Shown here in pieces: positions 17,543 through 25,773 of a stretch of 41,846 bases of DNA. The stretch is from CAYLZN01 sp964387935. Its GTDB lineage: Bacteria > Acidobacteriota > Vicinamibacteria > Vicinamibacterales > JAFNAJ01. The stretch covers positions 1 through 41,846 of the forward strand of contig CAYLZN010000010.1 in assembly GCA_964387935.1 (NCBI GenBank). The letters run 5' to 3'. The notes below the pieces were generated by a model. That model was not told the origin of the DNA, searched no databases, and worked only from the letters and a program-made list of their open reading frames with translations. Numbering within the stretch: position 1 is the stretch's first letter; every line of letters begins with the position of its first letter. The position numbers and the translations under genes were made by a program.

Positions 17543-18775
17543 ATGATCAAAGCGCTCACGCTGGCCGGAATCCCGATCGTCGCGCTCATCACCGTCTCGG
17601 GCACGCTGACCCGGCCGGCGCCAACTCCCGACGACCCCCTGCGGGAGCGGGCGCGCCGCGTCCATCGCGAGGCGCTCGTCCTCGACGCGCACGCCGATCT
17701 CACGCCGTTCCTCGAGAAGGACACGATGCCCGTTCGAATCACGGACGCGGGGATGTCGGGTCCCGCGTACGCCGCCGCCGGCGACCCCGCGCACCAGCCG
17801 ATCGTGGACAACTGGACGAAAACGTTCCCGCCGGGGCCGTGGCGGCTCAGCGATCGCCACGCCGACAGCTACATGGACCTGCCGAAGCTGCGCGAGGGCA
17901 GCGTGGACGCCGTCTTCTTCGCCATCTACATGGAGCGGGAACCGCGTCCAGGCATGGCGGTCAAGCGCGCGATGGGCCAGATCGACGCGATTCGCGCCGC
18001 GGTGGACAAGTACCCCAGCGACCTGGCGCTCGCCATGACTGCCGAGCAGGTGCGCCGCGCCGCCGCGGCCGGCAAGGTCGCGGCCCTGATGGGCGTCGAA
18101 GGCGGCTACATGATCGAGGACGACCTGCGCGTCCTCCGCATGTTCCATGCGCTCGGCGTCCGCTACATGACGCTGACCCACGCCTTCAACACCAACTGGG
18201 CCGACTCGTCCGGCACAGGCCGCCCCGTCCCGCCGCAGCACGGCGGCCTCAGCCCCTTCGGCCGCGCCGTGGTCGCGGAGATGAACCGTCTCGGCATGAT
18301 GGTGGACGTCACCCACGTCGCCGACTCGACCTTCTACCAGGCCCTCGAGGCAACCCGGGCGCCGGTCATCCTCTCCCACTCGTCGGTGGACGCGATCAAG
18401 GATCACCCCCGCAACGTGTCGGACGACATGCTGCGGGCCCTGGCGAAGAACGGCGGCGTCATCCAGATCAACGCCGTCATCAAGTACATCGACCCGATCG
18501 AGCGTCGGGCGACGCCGCTCTCGGTGTTCATCGACCACATCGTGCACGCCATCGGCGTGGCCGGCGCCGATCACGTGGGCATCGGAATCGACTACGGCTA
18601 CGACGCGCCGAAGCCCGTCGATCTCGAGGACTGCTCGAAGTTCGAGAACATCACCTACGAGCTGCTGAAGCGTGGCGTGCCGGAGTCCACCATCAGGAAG
18701 GTCTGGGGCGAGAACACGCTGCGGGTCATGGCGGAGGTCGAACGCGTGGCGGCGAACCTGCGGGCGGTCGACTGA
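17543..18775 (+). CDS. Exported M19 membrane-dipeptidase-like metallopeptidase, canonical metal site
   Basis: 410 residues with an N-terminal hydrophobic signal or anchor (IKALTLAGIPIVALITVSG). All M19 metal ligands are in place: LDAHADL (His50, Asp52), GVEGGY (Glu186), DVTHVAD (His258) and LSHSSVDA (His279). HPRNVSDDMLRAL and GIGIDYGYD complete the fold. M19 enzymes cleave dipeptides, often those with a D-residue in the second position, and some act on other amide substrates. ATG 17543 is preferred over ATG 17537 because GGAGG (17531-17535) is 7 bases from it and only 1 base from the earlier ATG. It lies between the two GspG-tailed GH172 genes, so their duplication either flanks it or it was inserted later. 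A peptidase inside a glycosidase operon suggests a glycopeptide or cell-wall substrate, but this is inference. Confidence 0.93.
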   Translation: MIKALTLAGIPIVALITVSGTLTRPAPTPDDPLRERARRVHREALVLDAHADLTPFLEKDTMPVRITDAGMSGPAYAAAGDPAHQPIVDNWTKTFPPGPWRLSDRHADSYMDLPKLREGSVDAVFFAIYMEREPRPGMAVKRAMGQIDAIRAAVDKYPSDLALAMTAEQVRRAAAAGKVAALMGVEGGYMIEDDLRVLRMFHALGVRYMTLTHAFNTNWADSSGTGRPVPPQHGGLSPFGRAVVAEMNRLGMMVDVTHVADSTFYQALEATRAPVILSHSSVDAIKDHPRNVSDDMLRALAKNGGVIQINAVIKYIDPIERRATPLSVFIDHIVHAIGVAGADHVGIGIDYGYDAPKPVDLEDCSKFENITYELLKRGVPESTIRKVWGENTLRVMAEVERVAANLRAVD

Positions 18776-18814
18776 CGGCCCGGCACACGTTCCAGCCGCG
18801 CACCGGAGGAATCC

Positions 18815-20806
18815 ATGGTGATCGGCACCCGGCGCAGGGCGGCCCTGGCCCTGATCGCCCTGAGTCTGGCAACCACCGCGGCAGCCCAGGATCTCGGTGA
18901 GATCGCGCGGAAGATCCCGGCCAGACGCCTCAGGGCGTCGAGCAGCCTGTTCGATCCGGAGTCGAACATCGACGCGGTGCCGATTCCGCCGGGCGGGACG
19001 CGCTCGCTCGCCGACCTGCGGGGCCCCGGTGAAATCCGGCACCTCTGGTTCACCATCGGGGCCATGGACCGCCGCTACACGCGGTCCCTCGTCCTGCGCA
19101 TCTACTGGGACGGCGCCGACGAGCCGTCGGTCGAGTCGCCGATCGGCGATTTCTTCGCCGCCGGCAACGGCATGCGCGCCAACGTTAGCTCGCTGCCCAT
19201 CGAGGTCACCTCCTACGGACGGGCGCTCAACGCCTACTGGCGCATGCCGTTCCGCCGGCAGGCGCGCATCACGATGACCAACGAGTCGGATCAGCCGGTC
19301 AACGCCTGCTACTACTACATCGACTGGCTGCAGTTCGACACGCTCCCTGCCGATGCCCTGTACTTCCACGCGCGCTACCGCCAGGAGTTCCCACCCGAGC
19401 CGTTCACGCCGTACACGGCCGCCAGCATCCGCGGCGAGGGTCACTACGTCGGCACGGTGCTCTCGATTCAGAGCTCGATGGGGCACTGGCTCGGCGAAGC
19501 CGACGATCGCTTCTACATCGACGGCGAGGAGACGCCGTCGATTGTCGGCACGGGCCTCGAGGACTACTTCACCGACGCCTGGAACCTGCGCCTGTTCACG
19601 AACCTGCGGGCGGGCGTGTCGATCTACGAGCCCAAGGGGCAGGACCAGCGGGCGACGATGTACCGCTGGCACGTCGCCGATCCGATCACGTTCACCCGCT
19701 CGCTCGAGGTCGTCATGGAGCGCCGGAGCTTTGCCGGCGTCGTCAATCCAGCCACGGGCCAGGAGGAGATGTTCGACTTCAAGTTCCGGCCCGACTTCTT
19801 CTCGTCGGTCGCGTTCTGGTATGCGACCGCACCGGCGCCCCGCTTCTGGGAGTTCCCGCCCCTCTCCGAGCGCCTGAACCCGGAGATCTTCGTCGAGACC
19901 ACCCTCATGGTGGAGTCGCTCCGGCGCGCGCCAACCACGCGGGTCACCCAGAAGGTGACGCGGTCGAGCAATGCCGCCAGCGGTCCGGTCCGGCGTCTGA
20001 TGACGTTCGTGGAGAACGAGGGGCCTGGCGGCTGGATCGAGGTGCCGATCGAGGTGAAGACGAAGGGCCGCTACTCCATCTCGGTCTATCAGTTCCTGTA
20101 CCCCGAGTACGGAATCTGGAAGGTGACGATGAGCGGGCCGGGGTTCGATCAGGTGCTGGATCCGGCCATGGACTTCTTCGACTACTCGCCCGGCCAGCTG
20201 GCCAGCTACCCCGAGAACCAGCTGTACGGCGCCTGGCGGGAGAACAAGGTGGGCATCTACGATCTCGAGTCCGGCGCCTACACCATGCGGTTCGAGTGCA
20301 TCGGCGCGAGCGCCGTGGCGCGGATGCAGGGGAAGCACTACACCTACGTCGGCACCCGCGTGCTCGATCTGCAGAACGCCGCCAGGCCGGCGTTCCACAT
20401 GGCGCTCGACGGGATCTCGCTGCGCAAGCTGCCCTGGGGTGACGGCTGGAGCTGGATCCAGGAGCATCTCGCGCAGGAGAAGGTGCTCGTGGCGGACCGT
20501 GTCGCGGCGGCCACCGGCATGGTGCTGACGCTCGCGACGGCGATCGAGCGTTTTCGGGAGGACCTTGGCGAATACCCGCGCGCGCTCGACGAGCTGGTGG
20601 CCGCATCGGCGCGGCTCGGCGGCAGGCGGGGGCGCTGGCCGTATGTCGTCGGAGGGCGCATCCCCCTGGATCCGTGGGGCCAGTATTATCGCTACGCGCT
20701 GCCGGGCGTTCGCAATCAGGGTCGGTTCGACGTGTGGTCGGTGCGCGGCAACGAGCGCCATCCAGCCGGTTGGATCGGCAACTGGACGGAGAGGAGCATC
20801 CCATGA
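18815..20806 (+). CDS. GH172 (DUF2961) enzyme fused to a GspG-type pseudopilin domain (copy 2)
   Basis: 663 residues with the same architecture as the protein at 15523. The signal peptide is RRRAALALIALSLATTAAAQ. The GH172 core has SSSLFDPESN, LRGPGEIRHLWFTIG, GTGLEDYF and LGEADD, with the glutamate pair 21 residues apart. A beta-rich middle comes next, and from residue 545 the GspG-like tail follows: TAIERFREDLGEYPRAL, RWPYVVGGRIPLDPWGQYYR, FDVWSVRGNE, and IGNWTERSIP at the very end. The two copies can be aligned along their whole length by eye. They differ mostly in the tail linker and surface positions, so both are probably functional. GGAGGA lies 4 bases before ATG. The stop overlaps the isomerase start (ATGA). 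Confidence 0.92.
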   Translation: MVIGTRRRAALALIALSLATTAAAQDLGEIARKIPARRLRASSSLFDPESNIDAVPIPPGGTRSLADLRGPGEIRHLWFTIGAMDRRYTRSLVLRIYWDGADEPSVESPIGDFFAAGNGMRANVSSLPIEVTSYGRALNAYWRMPFRRQARITMTNESDQPVNACYYYIDWLQFDTLPADALYFHARYRQEFPPEPFTPYTAASIRGEGHYVGTVLSIQSSMGHWLGEADDRFYIDGEETPSIVGTGLEDYFTDAWNLRLFTNLRAGVSIYEPKGQDQRATMYRWHVADPITFTRSLEVVMERRSFAGVVNPATGQEEMFDFKFRPDFFSSVAFWYATAPAPRFWEFPPLSERLNPEIFVETTLMVESLRRAPTTRVTQKVTRSSNAASGPVRRLMTFVENEGPGGWIEVPIEVKTKGRYSISVYQFLYPEYGIWKVTMSGPGFDQVLDPAMDFFDYSPGQLASYPENQLYGAWRENKVGIYDLESGAYTMRFECIGASAVARMQGKHYTYVGTRVLDLQNAARPAFHMALDGISLRKLPWGDGWSWIQEHLAQEKVLVADRVAAATGMVLTLATAIERFREDLGEYPRALDELVAASARLGGRRGRWPYVVGGRIPLDPWGQYYRYALPGVRNQGRFDVWSVRGNERHPAGWIGNWTERSIP

Positions 20807-22485
20807 CACCGGACGTCCATCTCGTCGCGAGTGGCGACTCCAGGCTGGCCGCCAACCAGGTCTGCTGGCCGGCGCAGGAAGACCTCGAGGCGAGGGTCTG
20901 TGCCGCGTTTGCCGCGCTGGGACGCCGGGTCGTGCGCGCGCATCCGGTCGATCCAGTGACACGGCACGGATTCCTCGACGGCCAGGCGAGGGGCATCGAG
21001 GTGTTCCGCGGCATCGATCCGCACGTGCCGCTGGTGGTCGCCGAGGCCGTGTGGCAGTACACGAGCCACGTGCTTCCAGGCCTGAGCAGGCATCGCGGGC
21101 CCATCCTCACCCTGGCCAACTGGAGCGGACGATGGCCCGGACTGGTGGGCCTGCTCAACCTAAACGGATCGCTGACAAAGGCGGGAATCCCGTACAGCAC
21201 GGTCTGGAGCGAGGATTTCTCTGACCAGTTTGCGCGTCACGCTCTGCGACAGTGGGTCGCGGAGGGACGCATCCTGCACGACACGAGCCACGTTCGCCCG
21301 TACGAGGGTCCGATCTGGCCGGACCTGGAGGCCGCGGAGGCTCGCGGGGCCGACCTGGGTGCCGTGCTGCGGCGCGACCAGGCCGTGCTCGGCGTCTTCG
21401 ACGAGGGGTGCATGGGCATGTTCAACGCGATCGTGCCCGATCATCTGCTGCATCCGCTCGGGCTGTTCAAGGAGCGCCTCAGTCAGTCGGCGCTCTACGC
21501 GGCGATGCTTCGCGTGCCCGACGAGGCGGCACGTGCGCACCTGACCTGGCTGCAGGACCGCGGCATGACCTTCGTGCTCGGCCGCGACCCCGAGACCGAA
21601 CTGACCGAGGCGCAGGTCCTCGAGGGTCTGGCCATGTACGACGCGGCGGTCCGCATCGCCGCGGACTTTGGCTGCGCCGCCGTCGGAATTCAGTACCAGC
21701 AGGGTTTGAAGGACCTGTGCGTGGCGTCCGATCTCGCCGAGGGCCTGCTGAACAACCCCGACCGTCCGCCGGTGTGCGGTGGCACGGGGCTGGTGCTCTT
21801 CGAAGGGCAGGCCGTACCCCACTTCAACGAGGTCGACGAGTGCGCCGGCGTCGATGCCCTGATCACCAATCGCGTGTGGACCGCCCTCGGCTTCGACCCG
21901 TCGACGACCCTGCACGACGTGCGGTGGGGCGCGCCGTACGACGGCCACGGCCTGCGCGAGTTCGTGTGGGTCTTCGAGATCTCGGGCGCCGCACCCGCCA
22001 GCCATTTCATCGGAGGCTATCGTGGCGCATCGGCGGAGCGCCAGCCGCCCATGTACTTCCCGCGCGGGGGGGCGACGCTCAAGGGCGTCAGCCGGCATGG
22101 GGAGATCGTGTGGAGCCGGATCTACGTTCAGGGCGATGCGCTGCACATGGACATCGGCCGCGGGGGAGTGGTCTGGCTGCCCGCTGAGGAGACCGAGCGC
22201 CGGTGGCGCGCGACGACACCGCAGTGGCCGATCATGCACGCCGTGCTCTACGGCACGACCCGCGATCAGTTCATGGCCAAGCACCAGGCCAACCACATCC
22301 AGGTCGCCTACGCGCCCGATGCCCGCGGGGCACGGACGGCGCTCGCGATGAAGGCGGCCATGGCTGGCGAGCTGGGGATTCGAGTCAACCTGTGCGGCGA
22401 CCTGGACGATGTCCTCGACGCACATCAGGACGAAGGCGTGGTCGCGCTCGCGGCGCAGACCATGGGAGGAGCACCCCGATCATGA
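20803..22485 (+). CDS. L-fucose isomerase-like (possible D-arabinose isomerase) enzyme
   Basis: A 560-residue cytosolic enzyme, a little shorter than E. coli FucI (about 590). Family features are the Rossmann-like N-domains (LTLANWSGRWPGLVGLLNLNGS), GVFDEGCMGMFNAIVPDHLL (about 197-215), GIQYQQGLKDL, FNEVDECAGVDALITN with Glu343/Glu346, LHDVRWG (Asp372) and KHQANHIQVAYAP near the end. These acidic residues and the late His correspond to the metal-binding set of FucI/AraA enzymes, although I cannot align them exactly. FucI enzymes convert L-fucose to L-fuculose and D-arabinose to D-ribulose. Beside GH172 the D-arabinose reaction is attractive. No kinase or aldolase gene is present here. GAGGAG stands before ATG, which overlaps the upstream stop. 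Confidence 0.85.
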   Translation: MTPDVHLVASGDSRLAANQVCWPAQEDLEARVCAAFAALGRRVVRAHPVDPVTRHGFLDGQARGIEVFRGIDPHVPLVVAEAVWQYTSHVLPGLSRHRGPILTLANWSGRWPGLVGLLNLNGSLTKAGIPYSTVWSEDFSDQFARHALRQWVAEGRILHDTSHVRPYEGPIWPDLEAAEARGADLGAVLRRDQAVLGVFDEGCMGMFNAIVPDHLLHPLGLFKERLSQSALYAAMLRVPDEAARAHLTWLQDRGMTFVLGRDPETELTEAQVLEGLAMYDAAVRIAADFGCAAVGIQYQQGLKDLCVASDLAEGLLNNPDRPPVCGGTGLVLFEGQAVPHFNEVDECAGVDALITNRVWTALGFDPSTTLHDVRWGAPYDGHGLREFVWVFEISGAAPASHFIGGYRGASAERQPPMYFPRGGATLKGVSRHGEIVWSRIYVQGDALHMDIGRGGVVWLPAEETERRWRATTPQWPIMHAVLYGTTRDQFMAKHQANHIQVAYAPDARGARTALAMKAAMAGELGIRVNLCGDLDDVLDAHQDEGVVALAAQTMGGAPRS

Positions 22486-23708
22486 CCCGTCACTCCGTTG
22501 TTGCCGCACTGGTGTGCGCGATGGCGTCCGTGCTGTGGCACCATCGCCTGGAAGCCGCCAGTTTCGCCGACGACATCGCCTTCCTGAAGCGATACGCCGA
22601 TCTGATCGTGTTGAGCGATCCCACCGGCACCGCCAAGGTGGCCGTGGCCGCCACATGGCAGGGTCGCGTCATGACCAGCACCGCCGGGGGAGACGCGGGC
22701 CTCAGCTTCGGGTGGATCAACCGGGAGCTGATCGCCTCCGGCCAGATTCAGCCGCACATCAACGTGTTCGGCGGTGAGGATCGGTTCTGGATGGGTCCCG
22801 AGGGTGGCCAGTACTCCATCTTCTTCGCCAAGGGCACGAAGTTCGAGCTGGCCCACTGGTTCACGCCGGCCCCGATCGACACGCGGCCTTTCAAGGTGGC
22901 CAGCCAGGCGCAGGATCGGGTGACGTTCACCGCCGCGTTCACGCTGACCAACTACTCGGGCACGCAGTTCGAGGTGAGCGTCACACGCGAGGTCAGGCTG
23001 CTCGATGCCGCATCGGCCTGGGCGCGGCTCGGGGTGAAGCCGCCGGAGGGCGTGCGACTGGTCGCCTACGAGTCCGACAACCGCATCACCAACGCAGGCC
23101 GCGCGCCCTGGCAGGAGCAGACCGGGCTGCTGTCGGTCTGGATCCTGGGCATGTTCACGCCCTCGTCGGCCACGACGATCGTCGTGCCCATCGAGAAGGG
23201 GCCCGAGTCCGCGCTCGGCCCGAAGGTCACCTCGGACTATTTTGGCGCGGTGCCGCCCGCACGCCTCGTGGTTGGAGACGATGTGATCTACTTCAGCGGC
23301 GACGGGAAGTACCGCAGCAAGATCGGTGTCGGTCCCCGGCGCAGCCGGGGCGTGCTGGGCAGCTACGACGCGGTCAACGGCGTCCTCACCATCGTGCAGT
23401 TCAGCCAGCCGTCGGGCGTGACCGAGTACGTCAACTCGCTGTGGAAGCTGCAGGACGACCCATACGGTGGTGATGCCGCCAACAGCTACAACGATGGGCC
23501 GCCCGCGCCGGGAGCCAAGCCCCTCGGGCCCTTCTACGAGCTCGAGTCCTCCTCGCCGGCGGCGGCCCTCGCACCGGGCGGGAGCCTCTCGCACGTCCAC
23601 CGGACCATCCACCTGAGCGGTCCGGCATCCGCCCTCGAGCCGGTGTCCAGAGCCGTCCTCGGGGTGTCCATCGCGGACATCACCACCGCCCTCGAGCCGC
23701 GCCCCTGA
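22482..23708 (+). CDS. Exported DUF6786-type protein, probably mutarotase-like beta-sandwich
   Basis: 408 residues with a signal peptide (VVAALVCAMASVLWHHRLEA). The core reads AVAATWQGRVMTSTAGGDAG, LSFGWINRELIASGQI and HINVFGGEDRFWMGPEGGQY, the signature of a family I know as DUF6786, whose fold resembles galactose mutarotase. Later conserved-looking parts are VAYESDNRITNAG, VTEYVNSLWKLQDDPYGGD and FYELESSSPA. No activity is established as far as I know. A role in anomer conversion or sugar binding outside the cytoplasm is an inference from fold and context. The start overlaps the isomerase stop (ATGA); GGGAGGAG lies about 11 bases upstream. Confidence 0.8.
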   Translation: MTRHSVVAALVCAMASVLWHHRLEAASFADDIAFLKRYADLIVLSDPTGTAKVAVAATWQGRVMTSTAGGDAGLSFGWINRELIASGQIQPHINVFGGEDRFWMGPEGGQYSIFFAKGTKFELAHWFTPAPIDTRPFKVASQAQDRVTFTAAFTLTNYSGTQFEVSVTREVRLLDAASAWARLGVKPPEGVRLVAYESDNRITNAGRAPWQEQTGLLSVWILGMFTPSSATTIVVPIEKGPESALGPKVTSDYFGAVPPARLVVGDDVIYFSGDGKYRSKIGVGPRRSRGVLGSYDAVNGVLTIVQFSQPSGVTEYVNSLWKLQDDPYGGDAANSYNDGPPAPGAKPLGPFYELESSSPAAALAPGGSLSHVHRTIHLSGPASALEPVSRAVLGVSIADITTALEPRP

Positions 23709-23749
23709 GCGCCAGCACCGCACCGGTTCGCGTCGCCAACGAGGTCAGC

Positions 23750-25738
23750 GTGAACACCAACAGGCAAGGCATGTTCATCACCGCCGACGGGAGGAACGTC
23801 CTCGTGACGTTCGTGCTCGTCTGCTCGCTCTTCCTCCTCTGGGGGTTCTGCAACGGCATGATCGACGTGATGGACAAGCACTTCCAGGAGGAACTGCACC
23901 TGAGTCTCTCGCAGTCGGCCTGGGTGCAGTTCGCGCACTGGATGGGCTACTTCCTCATGGCGCTGCCGGCGGGGTGGCTGGCGACGCGCCTGGGCTATCG
24001 GGGCGGGATCATCGCGGGGCTGCTGCTGGTGGCGGTCGGTGGGTTCTGGTTCGTGCCCGCCACCAGGATTGCGGCCTTCTGGGCGTTTCTCCTCGGGGTC
24101 TGCCTCGTGGCCTCGGGCTTGACGTTTCTCGAGACGGTGGCCAACCCCTACACGACGGTGCTGGGAACGCCGCGCTATGCCGCCACGCGCATCAACCTCG
24201 CCCAGTCGTGCAACGGCGTCGGGTGGATTCTCGGTCCCATTGCGGGCGGGATGTTCTTCTACGCCAAGGATGCCACCGGGCGCAGCACGGGTGCCGAAAC
24301 GCTGTGGGTGCCCTACGCGGGCGTTGCGATCGTCGTCATCGTGCTGGCGGTCGTGTTCGCGTTCGCCCCCGTGCCGGACATCAAGGCCGAGGACGACTAT
24401 CCTCTCGACGCCGGCGATCGCAGCCACCGGAACACGACTGGCGATCTTGCGGCGGGACCCGTCAGGCGTGGGCTGGTCTACCCGTTGCTGGTGGGCAACG
24501 TGGCCGTGCTCACGGGCGTGCTGGCCATCATTCTGTGGCTCGCGCTCAGCACGCTCGGGGTCGGCCCGCAGTTGGTCGGGCCGGCCTCGGTCATCCCCCG
24601 TCGCCAGGCCCTGGAGGTCACGCCGGACAACGCGCTGGCGTTGGCGCTGCTGGCCGGGACCTGTGTGGTCGTGGCGCTCGCGGCAATGGTCCTACGCAGG
24701 ACCGTCCGGCGGCTCCCTCCCCAGAGCATCTGGCTCCATGCGCACTTCTCGGGGGCCACGCTGGCGCAGTTCTTCTACGTCGCGGCCCAGGCGGGGATCT
24801 TCAGTTTCCTGATCAACTACATGACCGCCGAGCCGCCTGGGTTGCCTGCGTCGTGGCTCAACGCCCGAACCGAACGCTGGATCGAATGGCGGACGACGTT
24901 CTCGGCGTCGGACTTCCTGGATCTGGCGTCGCTGGCGTCGAAGCTGCGGGCTCCGGTCGATCCCGTCTCCGCGTTCCTGGCGTCGAACCTCTCCGGCGCG
25001 ACCCTGCGGGCGCTCGAACGCCACGCGAAGGGCGCCGGGACCGCGACGGCGCTGCGGGTGGCGCTCACGCAGGATCTCAACAGCCTGGTCTCGAAGCAGA
25101 GCCTGTATGAGACCGACCGGTTCAGCGGAGTCGCGCTGCGGGAGGAAACCCGCCGCCTGCTGTCGCAGGACGCGAGCACCCGGAACGAGCCTCGGCTCAA
25201 CCGCCTGCTGCTCGCCGACGCGTATCCGGACGAACTGACATTCCGCGACGGCGTGCTGTCGGTCAGCAATCAGGGTGCTGCTACTCTCGCGTCGTTCGGC
25301 TTCATCTGCTTCCTGCTCGGCAGGGTCACGGGCGCAGCCCTGCTGAGGCGCTTCTCCGCTCACAAGGTCGTCGGCCTGTACGGCGCGTTGAACGTGCTCG
25401 CGTGTTTCCTGGTGTTCCTCGAGCTCGGGTGGACGTCCGTCGTGTGCGTCTTCCTGAGCTACTTCTTCATGTCCATCATGTTCCCGACCATCTTCGCCCT
25501 CGGGATCTTCGGTCTGGGCGAGCGTGCCAAGCAGGCGTCGGCCTACATCGTGATGGGGATCGTGGGCGGCGCCATCCTGCCGAAGGTGATGGGGGCCGTG
25601 GCCGACAGGTACAACATGTCGCGCGGGTTCATCGTTCCGCTGGTGTGCTTTGCGCTGATTGCCGGGTACGGCTACGCGTGGCCCAGGCTGAGCGGAGCGA
25701 AGGCTCTGCAGGCGGCCGGGCCTTCGGGCAGCCACTGA
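23750..25738 (+). CDS. FucP-like MFS sugar permease with extra helices and a large soluble insertion
   Basis: A 662-residue carrier. FHS-family landmarks are clear: LFLLWGFCNGMIDVMDKHF (Asp39/Asp42 region of TM1), MGYFLMALPAGWLATRLGYR, GLTFLETVANPYTTVLG (Glu128), RINLAQSCNGVGWILGP, and late SYFFMSIMFPTIFALGI and IVGGAILPKVMG. FucP proteins are about 430 residues. The extra length is in two places. The central loop contains two added hydrophobic segments (about 241-318). About 147 hydrophilic residues (about 360-507) sit between the helix FFYVAAQAGIFSFLINYM and the next one (FGFICFLLGRVTG). The insertion is rich in Ala, Leu and Arg with probable helices and would face the periplasm by FucP topology. 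GTG 23750 has GAGG 5 bases upstream; ATG 23771 is an alternative. It probably imports the monosaccharide used by the isomerase. Confidence 0.88.
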   Translation: MNTNRQGMFITADGRNVLVTFVLVCSLFLLWGFCNGMIDVMDKHFQEELHLSLSQSAWVQFAHWMGYFLMALPAGWLATRLGYRGGIIAGLLLVAVGGFWFVPATRIAAFWAFLLGVCLVASGLTFLETVANPYTTVLGTPRYAATRINLAQSCNGVGWILGPIAGGMFFYAKDATGRSTGAETLWVPYAGVAIVVIVLAVVFAFAPVPDIKAEDDYPLDAGDRSHRNTTGDLAAGPVRRGLVYPLLVGNVAVLTGVLAIILWLALSTLGVGPQLVGPASVIPRRQALEVTPDNALALALLAGTCVVVALAAMVLRRTVRRLPPQSIWLHAHFSGATLAQFFYVAAQAGIFSFLINYMTAEPPGLPASWLNARTERWIEWRTTFSASDFLDLASLASKLRAPVDPVSAFLASNLSGATLRALERHAKGAGTATALRVALTQDLNSLVSKQSLYETDRFSGVALREETRRLLSQDASTRNEPRLNRLLLADAYPDELTFRDGVLSVSNQGAATLASFGFICFLLGRVTGAALLRRFSAHKVVGLYGALNVLACFLVFLELGWTSVVCVFLSYFFMSIMFPTIFALGIFGLGERAKQASAYIVMGIVGGAILPKVMGAVADRYNMSRGFIVPLVCFALIAGYGYAWPRLSGAKALQAAGPSGSH

Positions 25739-25773
25739 CAGGGTGACGTGACCTGAGGCTGGAGCAGTCCCAC

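Noticed and set aside
17423..20962. Very long open frame on the - strand, about 1179 codons, opposite GH172 and M19 genes.
   Set aside because: It is antisense to three well-supported genes, is Arg/Gly/Pro/His-rich without domains, and reflects the high third-position GC of the + strand genes.
20803..22485. L-arabinose isomerase (AraA).
   Set aside because: Length and the DEGCMGMFNAI and NEVDECAGVDAL regions fit the fucose-isomerase side better, though exact substrate is open.
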